Below are positions 6,970-16,500 of a DNA stretch of 16,621 nucleotides, piece by piece. A program made the translations under genes and the position numbers. The notes below the pieces were generated by a model that saw only the letters and a list, made by a program, of their open reading frames with translations, had not been told where the DNA came from and did no database searches. The DNA is from UBA1259 sp964453915 (GTDB taxonomy: Bacteria > Bacillota > Clostridia > Christensenellales > Borkfalkiaceae): contig CAYVPW010000028.1 in NCBI GenBank assembly GCA_964453915.1, positions 1-16,621 on the forward strand. The letters are read 5' to 3'. Each line of letters starts with the position of its first letter. Position 1 is the first letter of the stretch.

Positions 6970-7596
6970 ATGAATCTGGAAAAAATAGGAAAATTCATTG
7001 CCGAACAAAGAAAAAACGCAAACCTTACGCAAATACAGTTGGCGGAAAAACTATGCGTTACGGACAGGGCTGTATCTAAATGGGAAAACGGCAAGTCAAT
7101 GCCGGATTCGTCTATAATGGTTAATCTTTGCAATATACTTAAAATCACCGTAAACGACTTGCTTTGCGGAGAAATAGTTTCTACTAAAGATTACAATAAA
7201 CAATTAGAAAACAATCTGCTTGTAGTCACAAAAGAAAAAGAGCAAGCGCACAAAACTCTGCTTTCTTTAGAAGTGTTTATATCAATCACGGTATCCGTTT
7301 TGCTAATATGTTGCATTTTAGCGGCTTCTTTTATTTCAATGCCCGTTTGGCTTAGAATAGCTTTTATTGCGTTAGGCGTTGTTCCTTTTGCAATAGGAAT
7401 ATGCCTGGCGGTAAAAATAGAACAGGTTGCCGGATATTATCAGTGCCCCGAATGTGGCTGCAAATACGTTCCCGAATATAAAAGCGTGCTTTTTTCAATG
7501 CACGTTAACAGAACTAGATTTATGCGTTGCCCTAACTGCAAGAAAAAAGCTTGGCACAAAAAGGTGTTGGATAATTGTAAAGAAGATAAAAGTTAA
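6970..7596 (+). CDS. Membrane-tethered XRE-family regulator with C-terminal zinc ribbon
   Basis: 208-residue protein in three parts. Residues 6-66 form an XRE/Cro-type helix-turn-helix with the typical LTQIQLAEKL...VSKWENG...P core, followed by ITVNDLL. After a charged linker (70-98), two hydrophobic segments at about 101-122 and 126-149 look like a membrane hairpin. The C-terminus is a zinc ribbon: CPEC at 159-162 and CPNC at 187-190, with HVNRTRFMR between them. HTH and zinc ribbon would both face the cytoplasm. Similar HTH proteins occur in Clostridia, but I know of no defined target or signal. AAGGAG (6956-6961) lies 8 nt before the ATG. The gene is monocistronic; AACC-type dyads next to its promoter may be its own binding sites. 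Confidence 0.85.
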   Translation: MNLEKIGKFIAEQRKNANLTQIQLAEKLCVTDRAVSKWENGKSMPDSSIMVNLCNILKITVNDLLCGEIVSTKDYNKQLENNLLVVTKEKEQAHKTLLSLEVFISITVSVLLICCILAASFISMPVWLRIAFIALGVVPFAIGICLAVKIEQVAGYYQCPECGCKYVPEYKSVLFSMHVNRTRFMRCPNCKKKAWHKKVLDNCKEDKS

Positions 7597-7634
7597 AATA
7601 TTGCTTGATTATTAAAAATCAAAAAACCACACAA

Positions 7635-7664
7635 AAAAACTGCTTTCTAACGAACGCAGTTTTT
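7635..7664. terminator. Bidirectional terminator between the XRE gene and rny
   Basis: AAAAACTGC (7635-7643) pairs with GCAGTTTTT (7656-7664), with an inner TTC/GAA extension across one mismatch. T-runs follow on both strands (TTTTTGTTTTTTT on plus, TTTTTTT on minus). It sits between the ends of two convergent genes (7596 and 7671), so it can serve both. Confidence 0.88.
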
Positions 7665-7670
7665 GTTTTT

Positions 7671-9278
7671 TTATTTTGCAAATTCGGTTGCACGCCATTC
7701 TCTTATAACGTTTACTTTTATTTGACCGGGATATTCCATTTCTTGTTCTATCTTTTTTGCAATTTCTTTTGCAAGGAACAAGGTTTGACTGTCGTCTACC
7801 TGTTCGGGTTTAACCATTACCCTTACTTCTCTACCCGCTTGAATTGCGTAGCATTTTTCAACGCCCTTAAATCCTGAAGAAATCTCTTCTAGTTTTTGCA
7901 AACGTTTAATGTAGTTTGTAGTTGTTTCTCTTCTTGCTCCGGGGCGCGCACCGCTTATCGCGTCTGCCGCTTGAACCAAAACCGCTTCTATGGTTTTTGC
8001 TTCAACGTCTCCGTGGTGAGCAAGTATTGCGTTTACTACAACGTGATTTTCTCTATACTTTTTAGCAAGGTCTCCGCCTATTTGCATATGCGTGCCTTCA
8101 ACCTCAAAGTCCACCGCTTTACCTAAATCGTGCAACAAACCCGCACGCTTTGCAAGCGCCGCGTCTACACCGAGTTCGGTAGCCATAACTCCCGCTAGGT
8201 GAGATACTTCTATAGAGTGCTTTAACACGTTTTGACCGTAGCTTGTTCTAAATTTAAGTCTTCCCAACAACTTAACCGTTTCGGGGTGTAAACCAAAAAC
8301 GCCACATTCAAACGTTGCCGCTTCGCCCGCTTCTTTAATTTGTTGGTCAAGTTCTTTTTTAACCTTTTCTACCGTTTCTTCAATTCTTGCGGGGTGAATT
8401 CTGCCGTCTTGAATAAGTTTTTCAAGCGCAATTCTCGCCACTTCCCTTCTTACGGGGTCAAAGCCGGAAACGATTACCACTTCGGGAGTATCGTCTATAA
8501 TAAGTTCTATGCCCGTTGCGTTTTCTAACGTCCTGATGTTTCTTCCTTCTCTGCCGATTATTCTTGCCTTCATATCGTCAGACGGCAAGGGAACTACGGA
8601 AACGGTTATTTCCGTCGCCTGTTCGGTAGAACATTTTTGAATTGCAAGACTTACTATTTCTTTTGCTCTTCTTTCGCCCTCTTCTTTGGCTTCTGCTTCT
8701 ATGTTTTTAACCATACCCGCAGCATCTCTTTTAGCCTCGTCTTCTATGGCGAGAACAAGTTGATTCTTAGCCTCTTCTCTACTCATTTGAGCGATCTTTT
8801 CAAACTCTTTAATCATCTTATCGTGTTGTTCGGAGATGTCTGCAAGTTTTTTATCGTATTCGCTCTGTTTCTCTCTCAAAACGTTTTGTTGGCGATTAGT
8901 TTCTTCGTTTCTCTTTAACAACATTTCTTCTTTCTTGTCAAGAGTTTCTTCTTTTTGATTTAAGCGGTTTTCGGTTCTTTGAAGTTCCGAACGCTTTTCT
9001 TTCGCCTCTCTTTCAAAATCGTTTCTTAATTTAAGTTCCTGTTCTTTAGCCTCTAAAATTGCCTCTTTTTTAAGTGTTTTGCTCTCTTCTCTCGCTTCTT
9101 CGAGCATCTTTTCGGTGACCTTTTCTATGTCGCCTTGTTTTTTAATAAAAGATTTGTTTTTAAGAACCCAACCTATGAACACACCCAGCGCCGCACCTAC
9201 TATCAATGCTATAATTGCAAACGCAACGGTTGTGCCTGTGTCTGCCAAGAACAGAAAGCCGTAATTTGTTGATTGCAT
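7671..9278 (-). CDS. rny: Ribonuclease Y
   Basis: Membrane-anchored endoribonuclease that starts mRNA decay in Firmicutes. 535 residues, near the usual family length of about 520. The order is: N-terminal transmembrane helix at about 18-38; a long charged coiled coil (about 45-215) rich in E, K, R and Q; a KH RNA-binding domain with IIGREGRNIR at 240-249; and an HD phosphohydrolase domain with H354, the H383-D384 pair in LLHDLGKAVD, and H421-H422. The C-terminal domain ends in the family-typical REWRATEFAK. AGGAGG (9286-9291) lies 7 nt before the ATG. It follows recA, as in many Firmicutes, but has its own promoter in the 119-bp gap. Confidence 0.97.
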   Translation of the reverse strand: MQSTNYGFLFLADTGTTVAFAIIALIVGAALGVFIGWVLKNKSFIKKQGDIEKVTEKMLEEAREESKTLKKEAILEAKEQELKLRNDFEREAKEKRSELQRTENRLNQKEETLDKKEEMLLKRNEETNRQQNVLREKQSEYDKKLADISEQHDKMIKEFEKIAQMSREEAKNQLVLAIEDEAKRDAAGMVKNIEAEAKEEGERRAKEIVSLAIQKCSTEQATEITVSVVPLPSDDMKARIIGREGRNIRTLENATGIELIIDDTPEVVIVSGFDPVRREVARIALEKLIQDGRIHPARIEETVEKVKKELDQQIKEAGEAATFECGVFGLHPETVKLLGRLKFRTSYGQNVLKHSIEVSHLAGVMATELGVDAALAKRAGLLHDLGKAVDFEVEGTHMQIGGDLAKKYRENHVVVNAILAHHGDVEAKTIEAVLVQAADAISGARPGARRETTTNYIKRLQKLEEISSGFKGVEKCYAIQAGREVRVMVKPEQVDDSQTLFLAKEIAKKIEQEMEYPGQIKVNVIREWRATEFAK

Positions 9279-9340
9279 TTCACTGCCTCCTGTTTTTTAT
9301 TCTTATATAAAGCGCATAAAGCGCCGTATAACTACCTTAT

Positions 9341-9369
9341 ATTGTATACCCTTTGCACTAAAATGTCAA
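9341..9369 (-). promoter_or_regulatory. Promoter of rny
   Basis: Minus-strand TTGACA (complement at 9364-9369), a 17-nt spacer and TACAAT (complement at 9341-9346). I see no convincing terminator between the recA stop and this promoter, so rny may be transcribed both from here and by read-through. The implied leader of about 55 nt contains GCGC-TTTAT-GCGC, a weak hairpin of unknown meaning. Confidence 0.75.
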
Positions 9370-9397
9370 AGAATTTTTTTCTCAAAGGAAAAGCCGC

Positions 9398-10402
9398 TTA
9401 TTTTATTTGGCTATTTGCCTTATAAGCTTCTAAAATTTTACCTTTTATTTCTTCCATTATTTCGGGATTAGCGTTTAAGTACTCTACACACTTTTCTCTG
9501 CCTTGCGCAATCTTCTCTCCGTTATAAGAGAACCAAGAACCGCTTTTTACTATAACGTCGTAAGAAACGCCTAGTTCTACCATACAGCTTGCGTTAGATA
9601 TGCCCTTGCCGTAAATAATATCGAATTCAGCCGTCTTAAACGGGGGCGCAACCTTGTTTTTAACTATCTTTGCCTTGGTGTGATTGCCGTATGCCGCTCC
9701 GCCATCTTTAAGCGCATCGCCTTTTCTTACGTCTATTCTTACGCTAGCATAAAATTTAAGCGCCTTTCCGCCCGCCGTCACTTCGGGATTGCCGAACATT
9801 ATGCCTACTTTTTCTCTAAGTTGATTTATAAATATTATACAGGTTTTAGATTTTGCCGTTATAGGCGTTAATTTACGAAGCGCTTGGCTCATAAGTCTTG
9901 CTTGCGCACCTACAACCGCATCTCCCATTTCACCTTCTATTTCCACTCTCGGAGTAAGTGCAGCAACAGAGTCCACTACTATTAAATCTACGGCTTTGCT
10001 GTTGACTAACGCTTCTACTATGTTTAATGCTTGTTCGCCCGTATCCGGTTGAGAAACGTATAACTCGTCTAAATTTACGCCTAAGTTTTTAGAATAAACG
10101 GGATCTAGCGCATGCTCTGCGTCTATAAACGCACAAACACCGCCGGATTTTTGCGTTTCCGCTATACAATGAAGCGCAACGGTTGTTTTACCGGAAGATT
10201 CCGGTCCGTATATTTCCACTATTCTTCCACGGGGAAGTCCGCCTATACCTATCGCTAAATCAAGCGCAAAGCAGCCGGTAGGCAATGCTTCTACTGTAGT
10301 ATCGCCTGCATTTTGCCCCAAACGCATTATAGAGCCTTTTCCGTATTGCTTTTCAATTTGTACCATTACGCTGTCTAGCGCTTTTATTTTGTTTTCATCC
10401 AT
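9398..10402 (-). CDS. recA: Recombinase RecA
   Basis: Forms ATP-dependent filaments on single-stranded DNA, drives strand exchange, and triggers LexA self-cleavage. 334 residues, slightly short because the acidic C-terminal tail seen in some RecA proteins is minimal. Walker A GPESSGKTT is at 66-74, the catalytic Glu in DAEHALDP at about 98, Walker B LIVVDSVAAL at 140-149, and the L2 DNA-binding region with NQLREKVG...GGKALKFYAS at 193-220. The start at 10400-10402 follows cinA by 13 nt, with an AAAGGAT ribosome site (10411-10417) that overlaps the cinA stop codon. It is last in the ftsK-rimO-pgsA-cinA-recA operon. I see no LexA-type box just upstream; any internal promoter in cinA was not evident. 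Confidence 0.98.
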   Translation of the reverse strand: MDENKIKALDSVMVQIEKQYGKGSIMRLGQNAGDTTVEALPTGCFALDLAIGIGGLPRGRIVEIYGPESSGKTTVALHCIAETQKSGGVCAFIDAEHALDPVYSKNLGVNLDELYVSQPDTGEQALNIVEALVNSKAVDLIVVDSVAALTPRVEIEGEMGDAVVGAQARLMSQALRKLTPITAKSKTCIIFINQLREKVGIMFGNPEVTAGGKALKFYASVRIDVRKGDALKDGGAAYGNHTKAKIVKNKVAPPFKTAEFDIIYGKGISNASCMVELGVSYDVIVKSGSWFSYNGEKIAQGREKCVEYLNANPEIMEEIKGKILEAYKANSQIK

Positions 10403-10415
10403 AGTTGTTTATCCT

Positions 10416-11618
10416 TTATATATTTTTTAAAGTTTTTATTATTAAAAACAGAGCGGTGTTTTTTGCCGTTTCGGTAATCTCTTCTCTGTTTCCTTTTAGT
10501 TCGTACTTATAAACGTGAATCCCTTTTTTTGTTCCTATCGCTATGTAATTTAATCCTACGGGCTTACTTGAATTATCGCTAAAAGGTCCCGCTATGCCAG
10601 TGGTGGCAACAGCCACGTCGCAATCGCCGGTCATAAGCAATCCTAAAGCCATTTGATAAGCAACCTTAGAACTCACGGCACCGTAATTATAAATGTCTTC
10701 TTTTCTCACGCCTAAGCGTTTTATCTTGCTGTCGTTGCTATATGCAACGATTCCTTCTCTAAAATAAGCGGACGCACCCGAATTAGAGATTATAGAAGCG
10801 GCAACTCTTCCGCCCGTAAAGGACTCCGCCACTGATATTTTTTTATCCCTTAACTTTAACACGTCGAAAACACGTTCGCTTAGCGTAGTGTCAAACTCCG
10901 CATAAACGTTATTACCTAAATTTTCTATCAAAAACCTTTTAACGTTTGAAACGGCGCTCCCTTCGCAATCAAAGGATAAATTAACCAAAGAATCTCCGTT
11001 TTCCGTTTTTATATCGCAAGAAAAAACTTTGCCCATCTTTTCTTCCGCTTGCGCTAATATTTTTTTAAGAGAATCGGTTTCCCCAAAATACTTAAAGCAA
11101 AACTTTTGTTTTTTTACGCCGTATTTAGTTTCCATATAAGGAATAACGTATCCGTCCGTCATCGCCTTTAACTCTTCGGCGTTTTGCGGAAGAACAACAA
11201 GCGTAAAGTCGTTCTCTTCTATCATAAATCCCTGAAATCCGCCGCGTACGTTAGGCACTAAAATGGCGTCTATCGGAATAACGGCATAGTCGTTAGGATA
11301 TTCTTTTTGATTAGATTTAGAAACGGCTTGCAAAAACTTTAACGCATTGTCATTTTCAGAAAGCGCAGTGTCCATTTCGTCCGCAATAATTTCTTTTACG
11401 TTAAAACACGCTTCGGGGCTTACGGTCACAATAAGATTATCAACCGTGTTTCTCATATCGGCAAATTTTCTTTTAAACCCCAAATCATCTACCGGCGTTA
11501 TTATCTCTACGGAATCAAAGTCTATTCCGCCGTCGTTAAACGCCTTAGAAATCTCTTTCAAATATTCTGCGTCCTCAGCCGTTTCCGAACGCTTAAAAGT
11601 GATAAGTGCGGTTTTCAT
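10416..11618 (-). CDS. cinA: CinA-family protein with degenerate N-terminal domain
   Basis: Competence/damage-inducible CinA family, named from its C-terminal domain and its place before recA. The C-terminal half (about 250-400) is a good nicotinamide-nucleotide amidase (PncC)-type domain: AESFTGG at 264-270, GAVSSKVA at 313-320, TTGIAGP at 339-345 and KPVGL at 352-356. The usual AESCTGG has Phe at 267 in place of Cys. The N-terminal half, normally a molybdopterin-binding-like domain (COG1058), keeps the length and the N-x-x-G-G-x-x-G-F segment around 123-131. It lacks the early GTELL motif and GGLGPTxDD (here VTVSPEACFNVKE, about 64-76), and PGPPxEM has become PQNAEEL (144-150). Nucleotide pyrophosphatase activity is therefore doubtful. 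The ATG overlaps the pgsA stop by 1 nt (TAATG), indicating translational coupling. Confidence 0.85.
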   Translation of the reverse strand: MKTALITFKRSETAEDAEYLKEISKAFNDGGIDFDSVEIITPVDDLGFKRKFADMRNTVDNLIVTVSPEACFNVKEIIADEMDTALSENDNALKFLQAVSKSNQKEYPNDYAVIPIDAILVPNVRGGFQGFMIEENDFTLVVLPQNAEELKAMTDGYVIPYMETKYGVKKQKFCFKYFGETDSLKKILAQAEEKMGKVFSCDIKTENGDSLVNLSFDCEGSAVSNVKRFLIENLGNNVYAEFDTTLSERVFDVLKLRDKKISVAESFTGGRVAASIISNSGASAYFREGIVAYSNDSKIKRLGVRKEDIYNYGAVSSKVAYQMALGLLMTGDCDVAVATTGIAGPFSDNSSKPVGLNYIAIGTKKGIHVYKYELKGNREEITETAKNTALFLIIKTLKNI

Positions 11619-12202
11619 TATTTATCGCTCTCGTTGCTATACAAAACCGCTCTGTTTTTTATCAAACATTCCGTTCCGGAAATAATGGTAAGCACCGTTG
11701 CAATCCCCAACGTGCAAAGCCCTATAACGTTCATAACGGAATACAATCCGTAATTTACAGATGCGCCCGCTAATAAAATTATTATAGCCACGTCTTGCAC
11801 AAAAGTTTTAATCTTGCCCGCTTTATCCGCCGCCAAAACGGCACCTTTGCTTGCGGCAACCATTCTAAAACCGCTTATTATAAGTTCTCTTGCCAAAATA
11901 ACGGCTACGGCAATTCCGCCGTACCAAGGCAATATCACGTCTCCGCTAAAAGGAACAAGCATTATGATAAGTGCGGTAGAAACCAAAACCTTATCCGCTA
12001 TAGGGTCTAAAAACTTGCCTAAATCGGTAACGATATTATACTTTCTTGCAATATGCCCGTCTAAAAAATCCGTAAATGCGGCAAGTGCGAATATCGCTGC
12101 GGAAATAAGATAGTTATAAGGTATCGCCGTGACGTAAAACACCACCACGAACAAAGGTATCATTATCAATCTTAAAATAGTTAATTTGTTTGGCAAATTC
12201 AT
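11618..12202 (-). CDS. pgsA: CDP-diacylglycerol-glycerol-3-phosphate 3-phosphatidyltransferase
   Basis: Integral membrane enzyme that makes phosphatidylglycerol-phosphate from CDP-diacylglycerol and glycerol-3-phosphate, the first committed step to phosphatidylglycerol and cardiolipin. 194 residues from the chosen start. The complete CDP-alcohol phosphotransferase signature DG-x2-AR-x8-G-x3-D-x3-D lies at residues 48-70 (D48, G49, A52, R53, G62, D66, D70). Several hydrophobic helices precede and follow it. The frame is open to an ATG at 12232, but ATG 12200-12202 is preferred: it gives the typical MNLPNKLTILR N-terminus, has GGAG (12210-12213) 7 nt upstream, and forms an ATGA overlap with the rimO stop. 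Its position before cinA-recA is typical of Firmicutes. Confidence 0.95.
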   Translation of the reverse strand: MNLPNKLTILRLIMIPLFVVVFYVTAIPYNYLISAAIFALAAFTDFLDGHIARKYNIVTDLGKFLDPIADKVLVSTALIIMLVPFSGDVILPWYGGIAVAVILARELIISGFRMVAASKGAVLAADKAGKIKTFVQDVAIIILLAGASVNYGLYSVMNVIGLCTLGIATVLTIISGTECLIKNRAVLYSNESDK

Positions 12203-13512
12203 ACTCTGTCTCCGTAAAGGTCGTATAGACACGCCTTTTTAATTTTTACGTTTACCGTTTCTCCGAATTCCACTTCTTCCGAAGAAAAGAAATAAATTTT
12301 TCCGTCCACGTTTGGAGCGTTAAAATACGCCCTTCCGTAATAAATCAATTCGTTTTCGTCAAACCCTTCGGCAAAAACTTTAACAGTTTTGCCTATTTGG
12401 CTTTTTCCCCACTCTTTTACAACCTTTTTTTGTGCAGAATACAGTTTTCTTACTCTTTTTTCTTTTATGGCGGCGGGGATTTGCCCGTCAAGATTATACG
12501 CCGCGGTTTCTTTTTCTCTGCTATACTTAAAAAATCCTGCGTTTACCAGTTTCGCTTTACTTATAAAGTCCAACAAAATATTAAAGTCTTCTTCCGTTTC
12601 CGTAGGAAAGCCCGTTATAAAAGTAGACCTTATCGCAATTTCAGGTATCTCTTTATTTAGCCTTTCTATAAGTTCTAAATTGCTTTTATAAGTGCCCTTT
12701 CTATTCATCAACTTCAAAACCCTGTCAGAAGCGTGTTGAAGCGGAACGTCTATATATTTTATTAATTTAGGATTGTTTTTTATCTCTTGTATAAGTTCTT
12801 CCGTAACGTTTTCGGGATAACAATATAAAAGCCTTATGCCTTTAATATTGTCTAAAAGAGACAGTTCTCTAATCAAGTCGCATAGACTAGTTTTCTCTTT
12901 TAAATCAACGCCGTATTTAGTTAAGTCTTGCGCAACTAAAATAAGTTCGTTAAGGCTTCCAAGTTTTTTTGCTTCTTCTATTAAATCCGCCATTTCAACA
13001 GAACGATATTTTCCGCGAATTTTGGGAATTAAACAATAAGTACAGTGGTTAGAACACCCGTCCGCAATTTTTAGATAGGCATATCCTTTTGTTGTAAGAA
13101 CTCTATTTGTTCCACACTCGCCACGGGGCTGCCCGACAAGAACAACCCTTTCGCCTTGATAAATTTTATCTATCACGCCGTTTAGTTGGTCATAATCCGA
13201 AACGCCTAAAAAAGCATCTACTTCCGGCAATGCAGAAACAACGTCTTTTATAAATTTTTGCGGCAAGCAACCCGTAACGATAAGTTTTTCTAAACCTAAA
13301 TTTTTTAGTTCCGCACCCCAAAGGATTTCTTCTATCGCTTCTTTTCTAGAACTCTCCAAAAAGGCGCACGTGTTGATTATCAGTATTTGCGCTTCTTCTG
13401 GATTTGCGGTAATAACGTGTTTTTCGGATAGTACGGCAAGCATTTTTTCCGTATCTACCCTGTTTTTATCGCACCCCAAAGATATTACGCCGACTTTTTT
13501 TCCTTTTACCAT
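12199..13512 (-). CDS. rimO: Ribosomal protein S12 methylthiotransferase RimO
   Basis: Radical SAM enzyme that adds a methylthio group to a conserved aspartate of ribosomal protein S12. 437 residues, the normal family length. The N-terminal methylthiotransferase domain binds a 4Fe-4S cluster through C14 (in SLGCDKNRVDTE), C49 and C82. The radical SAM motif CSNHCTYC is at 153-160. A C-terminal TRAM domain (about 375-437) contains the GRAYFNAPNVDG pattern. The SLGC-x-KNxVD signature and neighbours favour RimO over the related tRNA enzymes MiaB and MtaB. The start lies 13 nt after the ftsK stop and has only a weak purine-rich site (TAAGAAA), so translation probably depends on coupling. Confidence 0.93.
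   Translation of the reverse strand: MVKGKKVGVISLGCDKNRVDTEKMLAVLSEKHVITANPEEAQILIINTCAFLESSRKEAIEEILWGAELKNLGLEKLIVTGCLPQKFIKDVVSALPEVDAFLGVSDYDQLNGVIDKIYQGERVVLVGQPRGECGTNRVLTTKGYAYLKIADGCSNHCTYCLIPKIRGKYRSVEMADLIEEAKKLGSLNELILVAQDLTKYGVDLKEKTSLCDLIRELSLLDNIKGIRLLYCYPENVTEELIQEIKNNPKLIKYIDVPLQHASDRVLKLMNRKGTYKSNLELIERLNKEIPEIAIRSTFITGFPTETEEDFNILLDFISKAKLVNAGFFKYSREKETAAYNLDGQIPAAIKEKRVRKLYSAQKKVVKEWGKSQIGKTVKVFAEGFDENELIYYGRAYFNAPNVDGKIYFFSSEEVEFGETVNVKIKKACLYDLYGDRV
12210..12213 (-). promoter_or_regulatory. Ribosome binding site that fixes the pgsA start
   Basis: GGAG on the minus strand, inside the 3' end of rimO, 7 nt before the ATG at 12202. It supports the short 194-residue form over the open frame that begins at 12232. 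Confidence 0.7.
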
Positions 13513-13525
13513 AACTGTTTTCTTA

Positions 13526-16500
13526 TCAATCGGTCATAGGGCCGAACTTCTCTTCAAATTCTTCTCTCGTTATATAAACTTTTCTAGCCTTGCTGCCTTC
13601 GTTTCCGGATATATAGCCAAAACTTTCCATTTTATCTATAAGTCCCGCAGCCCTTATATACCCTATTTGGAAGCGCCTTTGCACTTGCGAAATAGAAATC
13701 GTTCCGCTGTTTATTGCAAGCGACAGTGCCTTTATTAAAAGTTCACTGTTTGCATCGCTCATATCTCCTTCTTCGGAATCCGAAACAGGTCCTGTTTCTT
13801 CGTGCTTTTCTTTTACGGCGTTTTCTAGATATTCGGCAAGCTCATCGTCGAAATACGCCTTATTATGCTCTTTTATATAAGTCACTACGTTGTTTACTTC
13901 TCTGGTACTTATATACGCACCCTGATATCTTTCGGTATCCGGCATATTTGCGTTTTTATAAAGCATATCACCGTTTCCTAAAAGTTTTTCAGCACCTTGT
14001 TCTCCTAAAATAGTAATAGAATCGTTAAAGTTCATAACCTTAAACGCAATACGAGAAGGAAGGTTTGCTTTAATAGTACCGGTTATTACGTCTACGGACG
14101 GGCGCTGTGTTGCAAGCACCAAGTGTATTCCCGCAGCCCTTGCCTTTTGCGCCAAAGCACAAATCCTTGCTTCTAAATCTTTTTTGCAAGATTGCATAAG
14201 GTCGGCAAGTTCGTCTATTATAATAACTATTCTGGGCATTTTTGCAACGGTGTCGCTTGCAACGTATTCGTTATAAGCATCTATATCTACAACCATTCCA
14301 CCGCTTTCTTTAAACGTTTTGAAACGCCTTTCCATTTCCGCATAAGCCCACGTTAAAACGGCTATTACCTTTTTAGGTTCGTAAATTATTCCGTCTATCA
14401 TAAGGTGCGGAATATGCTCGTAAACGCTAAATTCCACTTGTTTGGGGTCAACCAAAATTATCCTTAGTTCTTCCGGACTATATCTCATTATAAGGCTGGT
14501 AATCATAACGTTTAGGCAAACGCTTTTTCCCGAACCGGTTGCGCCCGCAACCAAATAGTGAGGTCCTTTTGCCAAATTATCGCATACGGCTTCTCCTACA
14601 AGATTTTTGCCAAGCGCAAACATCAAAGATCCCGCTTTGCTCTTTTTGCCGGAAAGCCCTTCTAACACTTCTTTTAATCCTACGGTGATTTTATGTTGGT
14701 TTGCAACTTCTATACCGAAAAGATTTTTGCCCGGAATGGGCGCTTCGATACGAATTCCGTCTCTTGCGGCAAGACGCATTTTTAAGTCGTCGTCGTAATT
14801 CAACACCTTTTTAACCGATATGCCGGCAGGCATACTTATTTCGTATCTGGTGATAGACGGACCTTGAACGTAAGTTTGCGGTTCTACGTTTATCTTAAAC
14901 TCTTCAAGCGTTTGCTTAATTATCTCCATTCGCTCTTCGTGGTTTTCTTTCGGCAAATCCGCAGGAGGAGCATAATCTTCTAACAAATCGAAAGGCGGGC
15001 GGAAATATTCTCTGTTTATAGGCGGAACTTCCTTTACCTTTTTGGGCGGTTCTTCTTTTTGCTCCGGAAATTCTTCTGCGTTTTGCACGCCGAATCCCAT
15101 TCTTCTAGTTCCGTTTCTGTCTATCTCCACCCTACTAGTAAATGCCGGTCCGTCCTGTTGCGGCGCTTCTTTTTCTTCGGTACTGCCGAAAATATCCCTG
15201 ATTTTTCTCTCTCTGGTTATAGGAGAAACTCTCGGTTCTTCCGGTTTTTTAAGCTCTTCTTCGGGTTCTTTTTCTTGTTCGCTAAAACTAAATTCTTGTT
15301 TGTCTAAAACGGCTTCCGTTGTTTCTTCCGTTTTAGGTTCTTCTCCAAAAATATCCTTTGCACACTCTTCTTTTACTTCTCTGTTAAACACGACGGAAGA
15401 TAAAGGCACTTCAGTAATTTCCGGCTGTTGTTCTATCGGTGAAACGCCGGAAGATTCCAAATCGTCAAACTCGGGAATATCTGCGTATTTTTCCCTAAAA
15501 TTTTCTGCATGACCTATCGCCGTATCGGCGTTTTTGATACTTTCATCGTGCTCGTAAAAGGGAATTACCGATTCTTGGTCAACCGAAACAGCGGTTTTCT
15601 CTTCTTCTTTTTTTGCTATCGGAGAAGAAACAGCCGTAGAAGAAAACTTGTTTTCACTATAAGCGGGTTTAACTTCGTTTTGTGAAATCTTATTTTCGTA
15701 CACGCTTCTCTCAATGTTTATCTTTGCGGGAGTTTTGATATAATTAAGTTTGCTTTGAATATCTTCTCCGTACTGAGCGGTATACGTTTTTCCGGTATTA
15801 GCAATAGAAAGCCCACCGTCCGCATACGTGATTTTTACGGGCGGAGTTTCGCTTTTTAAGTCCTTTTTTGTTTTTAACGCAAAATCGTTTGCGCTTGCAA
15901 CGTATAATTTTTGGCGTTTTTGCCCTTCCGCTATAAACGCGGGCTTTTCCGCAACAACGGGTTCGGATACCGTCGCCTGTTCGGTTTTTGTTTCAACGGA
16001 AGGTTCTTCTTTTACGAAAGAAGAATTAAACTCCTGTTCTTCGGTTTTTCTTGTCCTTTTAGAGAAAAACTCTTTATACGCCAAATATCCTGCTCCGCAA
16101 AGTAAAATACTTAGTATCACGTAAGCACCGGCGTTGGTTAAAAGTGCGGTAAACACGTAGGCTAAAAGCCCTGTAATTACACCGCCACCCGAACAAGTTG
16201 CTATTCCGCCGTCCGCCAAAGTATAGCATGTGGATAAATATTCGCCGTAGGGCAACTCCGAATAATCGTGCATGGTAATTGCGTGAACCAAAAGCGCCAA
16301 AACCAAAACACACAAAAATATTATCGATTTTTTCTTTCTAGTTGTGTTTATCTTCTTGCCCGTAATAAGCAAAACGCCGTAAACTGCACCAAAAATTGTT
16401 AAAAGATATGCAAAATATCCAAAACACCCCAAAAAGAACTCGTTTATAAACTTTCCGGGGGCGGAAAACACCCCGTCTCTAGTTATTAAACACACCAAAA

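Noticed and set aside
10403..10450. LexA/SOS box upstream of recA
   Set aside because: No GAAC-N4-GTTC dyad is seen in the recA upstream region; SOS control, if any, must act elsewhere, for example before the operon beyond the window.
12203..12232. Longer pgsA starting at 12232
   Set aside because: The ATG at 12202 has a good ribosome site, the typical MNLPNKLT N-terminus and an ATGA overlap with rimO.
15042..15512. Plus-strand open frame of 156 codons opposite the FtsK linker
   Set aside because: Its Ser/Phe-rich composition is what antisense of Glu/Lys-rich codons gives. It has no recognisable domain and lies wholly inside ftsK.
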